NCBI GenBank assembly: GCA_905182995.1
Contig: CAJJDP010000024.1
Location: 493,785-557,784 of the forward strand
Source: Paramecium octaurelia
Lineage: Eukaryota > Ciliophora > Oligohymenophorea > Peniculida > Parameciidae
Reading direction: 5' to 3'
Length of the DNA stretch: 64,000 nucleotides
Numbering within the stretch: position 1 is the stretch's first letter; the number at the start of each line of letters is the position of its first letter. The notes beneath the pieces were generated by a model. It was not told where the DNA came from. It was given only the letters and a program-made list of their open reading frames with translations, and made no database searches. The position numbers were made by a program, and so were the translations under genes. Shown one piece after another: positions 33,813-45,949 of the stretch.

Positions 33813-36720
33813 ATGGATATTTCTTCCAAAATTTTACTTGACTCTACTATTGAATCTAATCGGGATTCAAAAAACATCATCTTCAGCAGAATAAAGGAGA
33901 TCACTCTTGAAACCTTTTCGAAATAATTTACTGATGAGATCCATCATCTGTAGGCAGAACTTAGATCTGAATAAGCCCAGAATGATTAAATCAGAAGAGA
34001 TTTTTTAGAAAGAGAACAAAGGATTTTATAAGAATGCGATTCTAAATAAAGGGAATTTCAATTATAGTAGATTAGAGAAATCAAAAATCTCTAAGAGTTG
34101 CTTGAAGCTCAGGAATCCTAATTTTAAGTATTCATTTTTTTCGATCAAATTAGAAATATCAATTATAAAATGACAAACTCAATAAATAAATTAAAGAGAT
34201 GCAAAACAGAGAGATATAACTACAAAATGAAAATATAAGAATAAAAGAAAACCTTTAACTGAGTGATCAACGAAATAAATCATTGAGTTCCGATATAAAT
34301 GAGTACAGATAAAAAAATGAAGCACTAAATTAATTAAATCAGCAATTAGACAGATAAAATAGAGATTTTAAAATGGATTTTGAGAAGGTTCTAAAAGAGC
34401 TATCCGATTTAAAAAAAAAATCTTAATAATAAATTGATCTTAATGTTGAGCTAGATTAAGAAATTGAGTCATTAAAGAACGAAAATGAAAGACTGAAAAG
34501 TAAAAAATTTCAAGATTAATAAAAATCTAAGGAATTATTGGATCAATTGAAAGAGAAGAGCAATAATAAAATTAATGATTTAAAAAATAAATTAAATTAG
34601 GCTTAAAATATCCAATTATATTAGTAGCAACAATTAGAAGAATTTTAGGAATAGATTAAAGAATCTGAAAATTAATTAAACTAGTTACAATTAAATCATA
34701 AATAATCTACAAAATCATTGGAACAATAGTATAAAAACTAATTTCAAGAAATAGAAATTCAATTTATCAAAGAAAGGTAAATCATCGAAGATAATCTAAC
34801 AATTCAATTTGAATAAATACTTTTATCTAAAGAAAAATTGATTTAAGAGCAAAACAGAGAACTCAAGTAAATAAAAGAGAGGCTCTATTAATATAGTTTA
34901 GAATTTGATGGTTTACAAAGACAATGTCATCATTCATAGTAATAAGTCATATCATTGTAGAGTGAAATATAATAATTAAATGTACATTCAGAAGAAGTAG
35001 AAAAATAAAATAGGGAATTAGATTTAGAGTTATCAAAAAAGGAGTTAAAATTGAAAAATACACTATTAGAACTTGATGATAATAAAATTGCCTCAGAATA
35101 AGCATTAAATAATTTAAGAGCAAATTAAAACTAATAAAATGAAATTGAGAAGGAAAAACAATAATATTAAAAATTATTTTAATAAATTTCTGATGGATTG
35201 GAGATAGAAATTCCTGGAAGTTTCTCATATTAAAAATTAGGCTAAAAAGTTGAATTGAAATTAAAGCAATTAAGGGATGAGTAATCACAAAAGCAAGAAG
35301 AATTAAAGAAAATAAAAGAATAATATAATTTAGAGATATAAGAAAAAGAATCAAAAATAAAGTTATTATAAGATTACTTTAATGATGAAAATAATAAGAT
35401 ATAAAAACTCCTTCAGGAATAATAGCTGGAAAACAGAAAATAGAAGAATGAATTCAAGTAGAAGTTAGATGAATAAGCTAAAATTATCATTGAATTGTAA
35501 AAGGATCAAATTGAGAGTAATAACTAATAGGAGTTATTACAAATATAAAATTAAGAATTAGCTTAGGATTTTGAGAAAATTAATGAAGAGTTAATAGCTG
35601 CAAAATAAGACATTAATGATTTACTGAATAGAGAAAAATTTAATTCTGATGATTCAAAATAAGTAATAAATTAAATCCTAAATGAAAAGAGCTAAATATA
35701 GTTACAATTAGAGGAAGCACTCTTTAAGCAAAAAACATTTAAATAAAGAATTTATCGGGTCTTAAACAGATAAAGAGAATTAATGAATATATAAATTTAG
35801 GATATTAAAAATATGTGTTTAAACAAATTAAAATAAGTAGAAAGTGAATGCAAAATAATATTGCAAAGCCTTTACAAATAATAATTAATGATAACAGAGA
35901 ATAAAATATAATTGATAGAAGCAGAAAAGGAATATGAAATTGAATAAATGAATTAGGATATCGAATAAAAAATGGAAAATCTAAAAAAACAATTCAAATA
36001 ATCCGAATTACTATTATAGGAGGAAGGTCAATTAAAGTTGAAATAAAAACAATAGTAAATTGAGTCACTTGTTCTGTCAAAAACTAATGATATTGAGTTA
36101 CAAAATCAAATTTAATTGTTAAATAGGGAAAATGAAGAATTATAGAAATAGTTATTACTTTAAGAATAATTGTAAATCGAATAAAAATAAAATTATGAAT
36201 TAGAATTATATAATCTAAACAAACTAATTAAAGAATAATAAGAAGAATTGTAAACATTTATATTAATTTAGAATATCTTAATAATAGTTTTCAGAATAAA
36301 CTATGAATAGAGAAAGGCAATACTTTGAATAACGATATCAGGATCTTAAATCAAGACAGGATAAAAAAATGGAATAAATTCAATCAGATTATCAACTTCA
36401 AATTAACCAATTGGAGAATATAATTTAATTGCCTTAAAAATAAATATCACCAAATAGAGTAACTCAGAAATCCCCATTTCAGAAATAATCCCTCTTAGCA
36501 AGTATGAAAAATATATCATTTAGTAAATAAACAATTTCACAGTAGTAGTACGTTTATCAGTACTGGAATTAAGACTCCAAATAAGTAGATAAAGCAAATT
36601 GATAATACAGAGAAAACGATTGAGGAGTTGAGATCAGAAATATAGTAGTAGAAGGAGAAATTGAGTAAAATGAAATTATCATTTACAGAAAGTTAGAAAA
36701 AACCTTACAGGAGAGCATGA
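33813..36720 (+). CDS. long coiled-coil protein (945 aa)
   Basis: Introns 34128-34153, 36250-36271 and 36502-36523 (26, 22, 22 nt) leave 945 codons. After a short N-terminal helix (MDISSKILLDSTIESNRDS) nearly the whole protein, residues 30-880, is heptad coiled coil of Gln, Glu, Lys, Leu and Asn with few Pro or Gly. A break near GLEIEIPGSFSYQKLGQK divides it in two. The C-terminal 90 residues are Ser/Thr/Pro-rich (ISPNRVTQKSPFQKQ) and end in a basic KKPYRRA. A cytoskeletal, basal-body or vesicle-tether role would fit, but composition alone cannot decide. It converges on the zinc-finger gene at 37123. Confidence 0.8.
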
Positions 36721-37122
36721 TTCTTTATTACTTTTTATTTATTTTATATTATTCACCATTTACGTTTTATAACATTTCAGTTAGGATTTATTAATCCTGG
36801 ATAAAGATTTATCTGTATTAGTGGTTAATTATTTTTTCTTATCAATAATTTAAAAGATAATGTTGAATAATTTGAATTGTCTTAAAATCATCTCTAATAG
36901 CATTTCTGTATTCTCATAGCTTCATTCAAAGTTATTGGATATTTTGTTAATGGATCTTTTAGACTTGATGTCTCAAAAAAGATGGAAGAAGAAATTTAGA
37001 TGAATCTAAAATTTAAAAGAAATATTGTTATGGTATTTAAAATTTAGAATTATTAACAATTTAAAGTGCAGTAAAAATATAATTACTATTGTATAAATAC
37101 ATATTAAAACAGATTCTTAATG
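36721..37122. other. convergent spacer with a possible coding relic
   Basis: 402 bp between convergent stops. On the minus strand at about 36878-36995 a stretch reads SSSIFFETSSLKDPLTKYPI followed by TLNEAMRIQKCYQR, then TGA. One base over, the next frame continues plausibly (DDFKTIQIIQHYL). There is no ATG or full frame, so this may be a gene remnant. The rest shows nothing. Confidence 0.35.
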
Positions 37123-38848
37123 TCAAGAAATATATTCATATAATAGTTCAGTTATTGTATCATTAGGAATTAATCTTCTAAATTTATTTTTTTTTTTGAT
37201 CTTCGTTGATTATGATGAACTATCTATATTATTATTGATATAATTAGGCAGAACCAAGATTGTTTCAGAATTCTTTTTCTTTTTAATCTGTTTTGTGATG
37301 TTTATTTTAATCTTTTTTTTAGAAGCCTTTGATGTAACTATTTCTTCAGTTTCTGAAGTCACTTTGAAGTTATTTATAAAATCTAGAGGGATATCTTAAA
37401 TTAATTTCCTTTTTTGGCTAACTAATTTTTCAAAAAGAGACTAATCATAAAGCAAATCTAAATTTCCATTTATTTCTAGTAAATTTCTCTTCAATTTATA
37501 AATAACATCGTTTCTCTAACATCTGATACAGAAACACAAACCCTAATTTAGGAAATATGAATACTTTGCATAATGGGCAAATCCAATCTTTATCTGAAAT
37601 ATCATAGTCATCAAATTCACATCTTAAGCAATTATGACAAAAATACTTTTAGCATTATATTTAATCATCTACCAATCATAATATTTAAATACTTTCAATT
37701 ATATAATTTGCAGAATACAAGTCTTGATAAAACTTTTACATATTCTGATTTGATATGCAATATCTTTATTAGTTCAGTAAATCATCGTTGTATTAATGTA
37801 AATTCATATCAACATGATTATAGGTGCATTATTTTTAGTTACTTTTCTCAATCAATTATCTACAATAGTGACACATCTAAAGATCTTCATTTTATTCATT
37901 CTATCGTAATTCTTGGCCCTATTCTGTTATATTTATGCGAACTTCTCTCAATCTTTAAAGAGATTCAAATTACTATAAGCTTAGCTGTATAGGATTCGGA
38001 CTTAGATACCTGTCTAAACTAACAGTAACCAAATTATCTATTAAGAATAAACTCAGTTAATACCTTATTAATTATAGCTAACCTTTCCTATACTTTCGGC
38101 AACTTAGTAGTCTTCATACATTTAAATCAAATTATAAAGTTAATCTAATTCTTCTTGATGATGTTAAACGTGATTTCTATAAATTTTTAGGGTATATTCT
38201 CCAGTTTTCTAAATACTGTATTGATATCTTAATGATTTATTAATTTCAGAGATGTGTGTTTACAATCTGGAAGAATAAAAAGATAAATACCTTTCAATAC
38301 TTTAAGTATTTTTTTATTGTACTTAACCCAAATCATTTTCTAATTCCATAATCACTTAACTTATTTAATCTGGCCAATCTATTTAGAAATGCAAACTTTA
38401 TAATTTTTATTCTTCTTAATTATAAATGTCAATTTGTCTTTCTTCTGGCATCAGGTGGATTTTTTGAATCAATCTTTAGCATCTCTCTAATTCATCAACA
38501 AGTTTATCTTCACAAACTACATCAACCATCTCTTCAATCAATTATTTGATTGGCTCGGATGATTTTTCTCTTTACATTAATATCAAATGCAAACGATGCA
38601 TTAGATTGGATTCATTTAACTATTAAATCTTGCTTTTTTTCTTCTTTGATAATTTTAAGACTTTTTGTATCAATTCTTTTGTTTACTAGTTAGCATTATT
38701 GGGAACTAAAATTAGGAATTAACAGTTTACTTTGTTTAGATTGTTTTATCACATTATTCAAAGAAACAGGTGCTTCTATCATGAAGTATTCCTCATGAAT
38801 TTATCTCCAAAAAGTAGAAGTGAATTAGGAATCAACATTTTTATCCAT
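37123..38848 (-). CDS. CDCA7-type zinc-finger protein (zf-4CXXC_R1 domain)
   Basis: 534 aa after introns 38706-38730, 38267-38290, 38038-38063, 37669-37692 and 37543-37564 (25, 24, 26, 24, 22 nt; the second has no in-frame stop, so its removal is less certain). Residues about 300-405 form the Cys-rich zinc finger of CDCA7/R1 proteins: MCHYCRQ, a second Cys pair around CTYN, then FCHNCLRCEFDD, DWICPLCKGLCFCIRCQR, the family's W-x-CP-x-C-x-G-x-C-x-C pattern. The N-terminal part is helical with a basic KLSKKKKSK block. The C-terminal 130 residues are Lys-rich. CDCA7 proteins recruit the HELLS/DDM1 remodeller to chromatin; a chromatin role here is inferred from the domain. Confidence 0.85.
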
Positions 38849-39457
38849 TTTTAATATTAATTTTCATATTAATAATCGCAATCACCTTAAATCTATAATT
38901 ATAATAAAACAAATCGAATGTTATAAAACATAGCATACTCAATTAATTATTAATCTAGAGTTTTTGAGTTGTTTAAATTTCTAATAATACCAGAAACCCT
39001 AAAATTGCAATAAAATATTAATATTAAACATAAAAAGACAGTACAAAATTTAAGTTAACCCTATTTAGGTTTAAACAATAATTAATAGCATTATTTAAGT
39101 ATTACTTTGTTTGATTTCATATAAAACTGAGAGATTCTAAATAAATATTTTGATGGAAAATATTGAACAATTTAATTGATGTTTACAAAAAGATGTATTC
39201 ATAAACAACCTAGCATTTAAAATATTGAATATACCTAATTAATTGACAACTCTTTATAAAATATTAAAGATTTTTAAAAGAAAAACATTTAAAAATTAAT
39301 AATTATTTGATAATTGAAGAATGTAAAACATAAATAAATTGTAAAAAACAGATAATTCAAGAATTTAATTTAATCATAATTTCTTAAATTTATTAGGTTT
39401 TATTAAAAAAATGTTAGTAGTTAAGATATAAATTTAATTGGTCATCGTAATTGCTAA
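38849..39457. other. 609-bp spacer, no gene seen
   Basis: Lies upstream of the zinc-finger gene (minus) and downstream of the MFS gene's stop, so it should hold the former's promoter. It is AT-rich, with no convincing coding frame, tRNA or motif. Confidence 0.5.
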
Positions 39458-41085
39458 TCATTATTTGTTATTATCTTGCATTTAGAGTCCTGATTGTACT
39501 TTTAGCCTTATCTAAGGGTCTTGCCAATCATATCCACTTTCCTTTAAGAATAATCCTAAAATTATTCCTAAAGTGTTAATTGCAAAACAAACCCAGAAAA
39601 TACCTTCCCATCCAATTCTATTTCTAACAAATGCATATAAAATATATCCAATCATGTTACTTACTCCAACCATAAAATACATGAAATAATTTATCACTCC
39701 TCCAACTTTCTTTCCAAATATTTTAGCACATACCACAGGGTAGATTGCTAACAAACCTCCTTCAGCCAAATAAATAACTCCTATGATTAATAAATATCCA
39801 ATTCCACTGGTATTGTAAGGTAAAATTGAAGATGAAGCTAAATTTAGAAATGAAATGATAGTAAAGGTGAATTTAAACGAAGTTTTTTCTGTTAAAGTAA
39901 CCCAAAAAAATCTTGATGAACCATTCATAACTCCACCTACTGATCCAAGGACTGTTAATAGAGAATCATTAAACCCAAGTTCAAAGCCATAAAATTTATA
40001 GCAATTTGATATCATCATTCCAAGTGTGCATGACATGAGAACGATCAATTAGAGTAAGATAAACGGTTTGCTTTTAATCCCATTAGTACTAATAATATAA
40101 AAAGATAACCTTACACACTCTAGCATTCTTTACGATTTGGTATTATACAAGTAGGAAGTTGGTCCTCAAATTATTTATTCTTTTTTGGTTATAATGCTTC
40201 TAAGGTTGTCAACATTTTATCAGGATCTATATCTTTAGGATATCTTATCATTAATGTGCCTATTATACCCAAACCGAGATAGGATATGGCTAAAACTTGA
40301 AACATAAAAGGCACCTTCTCTCCTACTTCGCTATCAAAATATAAAACAACCTTCCCATCTTCGATTACTTCTACAGAAGGTTAGACATTATTTGGATTGG
40401 CTATAGCTTTGCATACAAAATTAAATATAAAAGATCCAAAGCCATACCCTCCAATAATAACACCTGATACCAATCCACTTTTATTCGGAAAATATCTTAA
40501 TCCACATATAATTGGAAGCATATGCAGCAAACCACCAGATATGCCAACCATTATACAATATATCGCAATGAATACTTAGATGTCTTACACAAAAGAAATA
40601 ATTAAAAATGCCAATGCTAATATAAATGATCCACAACCAATTATAAACTTGAATCCCACTCTTTCAGCTATCTTTATGCCAAAAGACAAAAATGACATAG
40701 TTATTATTCCTAATATAGGGTATACTGCGGACATGGAAGTATGAGTAATAGTCGTATCTTTAATTCTCATCCAAGCAGCCACATAAGGACCTTACTAAAA
40801 TAAAACTATACTTATGGAAGCCCAAACATAGAAAGTTCCTAGTTCAATATGAATTAAGACTCCTCCTACTAAGGAGACAATTCCTTATTTAGTAAATTTC
40901 TTCATTTCTTCATTCGTGTATACTTCCTTCTTTGGCTTTATTTCTAGATTAGACTATTCTGTTTTCAATGGACTTTAAAAATCACAATAATTTGATAAAA
41001 ATTAGTTGCACTCTTGTTAATGAGGTTATGTATCTATTCTTAAGTGATTATTCTAATTTAAATCGCTGTCTTTGAGCTCTTCCAT
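39458..41085 (-). CDS. major facilitator superfamily transporter, OFA-like
   Basis: 533 aa after one 26-nt intron (40089-40114). A polar N terminus of about 85 residues precedes roughly 12 membrane segments, with the usual central loop (residues about 290-345) between the two six-helix halves. MFS features include FWVTLTEK in the second-half signature position (cf. R-x-x-x-G-x-x-x-D/R-K), paired GIVSLVGGVLIHIELGTFYV in helix 1 and WMRIKDTT just after it. This arrangement resembles the oxalate/formate antiporter (OFA) group, which moves organic anions. The substrate cannot be read from sequence. The C terminus is a short polar tail. Confidence 0.85.
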
Positions 41086-41229
41086 AAAATTATATTATTA
41101 TTTGAATTTAATTATATCTTTGAGAATTATATAAAGAAGTGAATTAAAATCTAAAGATAATTATCGTATAATTATAAATTATTATAAATCATAATTATTA
41201 TAAATTCTATAATCCTATAAATATATATT

Positions 41230-42530
41230 TCATTTTTCTTCTCCAAATAACTTCTTCATTACATTCTAAACGTTTTATGAGATGATGAATTTATCATTTA
41301 AAACGCTGTTAACCTGATTTTTTGACAGTTCCTTTGGCAACTCATTAAAAATATAGTTCATCTGACTATCAATTGACGTTTCCAATAAGAAAAATTCAGA
41401 TTCAATGTATTTCACATATTCCGTCAAAAAGTTGTTTTCTTAGCTGAATAAAATGATCTAAATACTTATTAATATTAACAAATTGGATATCACTGTTTGA
41501 TATGATAAAATTATGAATATTTGCAAATTCACTGGCTCCATTCTATAATTATTATTGAGAATAAAATGTTGTTTCAAAATTCACAAATATGTGGCATTTG
41601 TATGATTAATTTCTTTGTTATTAGTTATCAGAAGAATTTGAGTAATTTTTAAATTGATATCCATCCAAACTGAAATGAATAAAAAACAATTGAATCTAAA
41701 GTTAATCTTATTCTTCTTATTTCACCTAAAAAAATGGGGCTATAATGTGAGTGAATTAAAAATCTTTAAAATACTTCTAATAAAATTAAATTTTCAATGA
41801 TGGCAGAAGTTCTTTTTACTATTTAATTTGTTAGATTTCGTAATTTTGTTAGTTTGATAAATACTCTTAAAAGAATGAAAAACTAATTTAGAGATTATCT
41901 TCGAAATCATAAATATATAGGTATTGATACGGAAACTTTTTTCTTTCAACATCATTCTTATAGTACCGCAAGGTTCTTAAAGTGAATATTCTCTCCTTCA
42001 CAAGCATGTTATAATACCTAATAATCTATGTCAATTCTTACTGCAATCCAATTATTTAATTATTTATTTGTGAGCCATCCTTATATCCTTAGAGATGATC
42101 AATGGTAAACAATTTTCCCCATCTAATAAAGTTCAAGCCATATTAAAATTTTTCAATCTCTTAAATTGAAAACTAGTTTTCTCCCTATTATTGAATTACT
42201 CTTCTTTACTTTCACATTAAATAACTCTATAAGACCAAAATCTATTTCTATCAATTTCGGTCCATAAACTCTATAAAACTCTTTAAATTCCCTCAAATTA
42301 TACGTCCTCTTTAACAGAGTCTTAAGGCTCTAAACATCTGATTTTAGGCATCTGTATTTCGGCTTTATCAATTAGACATTTAATGGGTTTTGTATTGGTT
42401 CAGGTACTTAATTTGAAACTTAATTCGACCTTTAATCGGGCACTTGATTTGATTCCTTCGGCTTAACTCTTACAGCGACAAATCCGTCATCCCTTGTAAA
42501 ATCGAAGTTTATCACATCATAAGAGTACAT
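41230..42530 (-). CDS. hypothetical protein, 417 aa
   Basis: Introns 42185-42209 (25 nt) and 41444-41465 (22 nt, ending CAG) join three exons into 417 codons. I do not recognise the family. It starts MYSYDVINFDFTRDDGFVAV, has a Gln/Pro/Asn repeat-like stretch (DQRSNQVSNQVPEPIQNP) near residue 40, then mixed helix/strand sequence (LIEIDFGLIELFNVK; FTLRTLRYYKNDVERK), and ends in a helical segment LPKELSKNQVNSVLNDKF before KKLFGEEK. No membrane segment or signal peptide is seen, so a soluble protein is likely. The MFS start lies 144 bp downstream. Confidence 0.7.
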
Positions 42531-42859
42531 GTCAATTAATCTAAATTTTATAGTATAAAATGTATTTTTTACATCAATTCAAAAATTAAATAAGATAAAT
42601 CATTTCAATAAATGAAGCATTTGAAATTGGGCACAATATATTCTATTGCTTCCCAATCATATAATATGTGATTCTACTTTCAGTCTTATTATCTGATAAA
42701 TGAATATTTTTAATTCATTACAAAATTGTAGAAATCGATCATATCTTTAAATTATTTGAACTTTTTCAGTATTGATTAAGATCGAATACATAAAAATGTT
42801 TATTGTATCTAACTAATCAATTTATTTTAATAAAATTATTTAATTATTGTGACATTGAT
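42531..42859. other. spacer, nothing recognised
   Basis: AT-rich spacer between the start of the gene at 42530 (minus) and an LRR relic (plus). It must hold the promoter of the former. No coding signal was seen. Confidence 0.45.
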
Positions 42860-43412
42860 ATCAAAGATGATGAAAAGACATTATCATTATAAATTAGAAT
42901 TTGAAACAGATTGCAGTAAGTAAACAATCATTCAGTAGATCGCTCTAAATAACCAATTTAATGCATCAAAAAATTTAATTAAGTAAGTGAGTGGAATGTC
43001 TATTTTTCGCAATTTAAGAGTTTTAAATCTATCCCATAATCAAATTCAAAAGATTAATTCATTTAAATGTTTCAGGTAATCCTTGTTCAGAAAAGGCTAT
43101 TTCAATTGCAATTAAATTTCCAACAATTAGATTCATCAATAACTTAGCAGCTGAGAAAGTTTTGGAATATCACAAATCAAAAATTCCTTAAAAAAATCAT
43201 AAAGAAAACAGAAAAAGTTAAAAAAAAGATTGCTTAACCAGTTGTTTCATATGATTTGGAGCAATAATAAGAATAAGAATCTGTGATAGTTAAAAAACAA
43301 AAAGGAGTTCGATTGTGAAAGTTGAAAAGAACAAGTAGATTAAAAAATAAAAATAAAGAATTAATAATATAAACTTAGATCAAGAGCCTAAGATAGAAAA
43401 GTGGTGACCTTA
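42860..43412 (+). pseudogene. decayed leucine-rich-repeat gene
   Basis: Leucine-rich-repeat sequence is recognisable but in three frames. FRNLRVLNLSHNQIQKI ends in one frame; LIHLNVSGNPCSEKAIS, the usual last repeat and cap, follows in another about where 15 residues are missing. A Lys-rich tail then shifts again at a run of A near 43193 (KKTEKVKKKIAQPVVSYDLE), and once more near 43300 before ending near 43409. No 19-35 nt intron reconciles these shifts. This is a broken copy of an LRR gene with internal loss; a paralogue elsewhere in the genome is expected. Confidence 0.6.
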
Positions 43413-43706
43413 TATTTGTATATTAATATTATTAGATATGATTTTGTAACTTATTTACAAAGATTCATATATGTGACACATTTTGATATCATTTGGGTTG
43501 TATGCATCTATAGATAACTAAAAAAGGTACCTAGTTATTGAATACGATTTTAAGAATTTGGTAATGAGTTTTTATTGTTTAAAATAGTTTTAATTATTAT
43601 TATAATTTATCACTAAAAATAAGAAGTTTTCACTACTTTCTGACTAAAATTCAAGTTAATTTCAAAAATACTGAAATTTAATGTAAAGATTATCATTAAA
43701 TTAAAA
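43413..43706. other. spacer, nothing recognised
   Basis: 294 bp of AT-rich DNA between the LRR relic and the RING-CH gene. It presumably holds the promoter of the latter. No coding signal. Confidence 0.45.
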
Positions 43707-44796
43707 ATGGCAAATGAGACTTTTCGAATTACTCCTACTGGAACTTGTAGGGTTCCATTTAGTTTTATGGGGAGTTAGCAATAAGAAATAAATTTAGAGT
43801 AAATTATTGCAGTATAAGATTAGAGTAATAAAAGAGAAACCAACAAGGGAACAAACTCAAAGAGATTTTGTAGGTTAGGCCTTGTCTCCGAATGCTTCTA
43901 CAATTAAGAGAAGTTATAATAATGAAACAGATATTGAATTGTAAAATAACCCATTTTATATGACTCCTGTTGATTATGACTGTTCTAATTGGATCTACAA
44001 GACTCCACAATAATCGAATAAATAAGCTCCTAAGGGTAATCCACGAATTCAATAAAAAAATAGAACAAATTCACAAAGATCATAGGAATCATTACATGAA
44101 TAAAGTACATCAGTCAAAAAAATCAATACTTAAGAGTTTTAGGAAGTACAGGTAAAAGTGTTTGAGGAGAAACAATGTAAATTTTGCAATGAATAAGATT
44201 GGTCTATGCATTTGATCAGACCATGTTTATGTAAGGGAGGACAGTAGTATGCTCATCAAAAATGTGTGTAGAATGAAATTGAAGCTAATTATATGGATTT
44301 CAATAGGAGATAATTTATAAAAAGATTACAGTGTGATTTTTGTAGATTCTAATATGTAATTAAAACTTACAAGGAATACAGTGTTATGAAATCTTTAAAA
44401 GACCCATTAAAGTTTAATAAACTATTTTGGTTGATGTCCTCAGGTGTTATTTTGGCTAGTTTAATAGTGGCGACAATAATTCTAATTTCATTAAATGTTG
44501 GATCAATGAGACAACAGATTGAGTCACTCATTCTCACAATAGTCGGATGTTTGACTTGTTTATTATTGGTCATAATTTTGATATTCAACATTTTCGAACT
44601 GATTGTTATAGTAATAATTTACATCTAATTTTAGTTCGAATGGAAAGTAATGGATAAGGATCATCAAAATATCGAAGATCATGGTTTAAGAATGAGTTAA
44701 GATGAACTTAATTTAATGTTGGAATTGGCAAGATAAAAGTTGGATAAACAAATATCTTAAGTCTATCCACAATAGCAAGGCTAAATTCCTTATTGA
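43707..44796 (+). CDS. RING-CH (MARCH-type) membrane E3 ubiquitin ligase
   Basis: 354 aa after intron 43799-43823 (25 nt). The RING-variant domain near residues 160-220 shows CKFCNEQD, PCLCKGGQQYAHQKCVQ and CDFCRFQY, i.e. the C-x2-C, C-x-C, H-x2-C, C-x2-C order of MARCH proteins. Two membrane segments follow (LMSSGVILASLIVATIILI and LTIVGCLTCLLLVIILIF), again as in MARCH ligases, then a polar C-terminal tail ending QQQGQIPY. A string at 44611-44634 (24 nt, GTAATA...TTTTAG) has intron form and no stop; if it is spliced, 8 residues are lost from the second membrane segment's end. The N-terminal 150 residues are Asn/Gln/Pro-rich. Confidence 0.88.
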
Positions 44797-44877
44797 GTAA
44801 ATTATTTATCCACAATTTTGACCTTAACTTTATATTATATTAAAAATCAGTAAATTGCACACACATACATATATTGC

Positions 44878-45864
44878 TCAAGCCTGAAAGTAAGGATGTT
44901 ACAAAGCTTCCTTAGCCGTTATTCGTCTCCTAGGATTGATCTGAAGCATTTTCAATAGGAGGTCAATTGCAAGTTCATTATTAGGAATATGGGAGAACTT
45001 GTTCAACCAAAACTTCATATCTTTCTACTCGTATCCTTTGAACCTCTTTTGTATCTCTTGGTTGTAAGACTAATATTGGAATAGATAGATCATCTCAATA
45101 TCCTTGAGACTCCCCAAAGTTTGAAAGATACAATAGAGCTAATCTCCTTCATTCTTACCTTCGAACAACACTTTTAAGTCCATCATCTCTGAAAAAATAC
45201 ACCCAGCAGCTAAAATTAAAACCCACAGATTACCCCAGATGTCAATTTCAGCTCCATAATTAGTGTGGGATAAGATAAGTTCAGGAGCCCTGTAGTATTG
45301 GGATACCACATAGGACGTATTCATTCCACGTTGATCAATGACCTTTGCACTCCCAAAATCACATAAGACCAAATTACCATCCTTGTCAACTAGAATATTT
45401 TCACTTAAATTAATTATTAAAATTACGGTTTAAGATCTCTATGAACTACATCTTTAGCTGATAAACTACACAATCCTATTATGATTTATCTCATTAGACT
45501 TTTGATTTGATTTGGTTGTAAGAACTATCTGTTTCTTATTGCCTAAGCCAATATATTTTCTAAAGAGAAATCCTTATACTCAAAGATGATATTTTGGACA
45601 TTTATTCCTTCATCAGTTTAAGACAAGTATATGTCCTGTATATAATAGAGATCATACTTCTATTTGAATGATGTTTGGAGACCCTTTGAGTAAGAGTAGT
45701 ATTTCATATTCTCGACTTAATTGTTTAGAAATTTTTTGGATTCTCTTGATAGCAACTTTTTTGTCATTGGTTCTATCATATGCTTCAAACACATATCCGA
45801 AAGTTCCATGTCCTATTATCCTTTAGAATTGATAGTTGGGCAAGAAAGAATATTAAATGTTCAT
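44878..45864 (-). CDS. GSK3: GSK3/shaggy-like protein kinase
   Basis: 305 aa after introns 45636-45657 (22 nt, ending CAG), 45404-45426 (23 nt, ending TTTAAG) and 45210-45233 (24 nt, stopless but certain because it interrupts DIW|AAGCIFSE). The protein is only the kinase core: Gly loop IIGHGTFGYVFEA, VAIKR lysine, catalytic loop DVVHRDLKPENIL, DFGSAKVID, and the GSK3 activation loop TSYVVSQYYRAPELI, whose Tyr is the autophosphorylated residue in the family. It lacks the N-terminal regulatory Ser region and most of the C-terminal extension of animal GSK3. The C lobe ends NPRRRITAKEALQHPYF. Confidence 0.93.
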
Positions 45865-45949
45865 TAATTATTATACTTCAAATTTATAAGACTGACTTCA
45901 TTTTAAATATTTAAGGCAACTCACACTCGAGTTTAATTTTTTAGCTAAA

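Noticed and set aside
34947-35354. Hydrophobic 135-aa ORF on the minus strand, resembling a membrane protein
   Set aside because: It is antisense to the plus-strand coiled-coil gene; TAA/TTA-rich Gln and Leu codons read backwards give hydrophobic residues.
36542-36554. 13-nt intron (GTACGTTTATCAG) in the coiled-coil gene
   Set aside because: Too short for splicing; the 22-nt intron at 36502-36523 restores the same frame.
44386-44628. Separate 80-aa hydrophobic ORF
   Set aside because: It is in frame with, and part of, the RING-CH gene once TAA/TAG are read as Gln.
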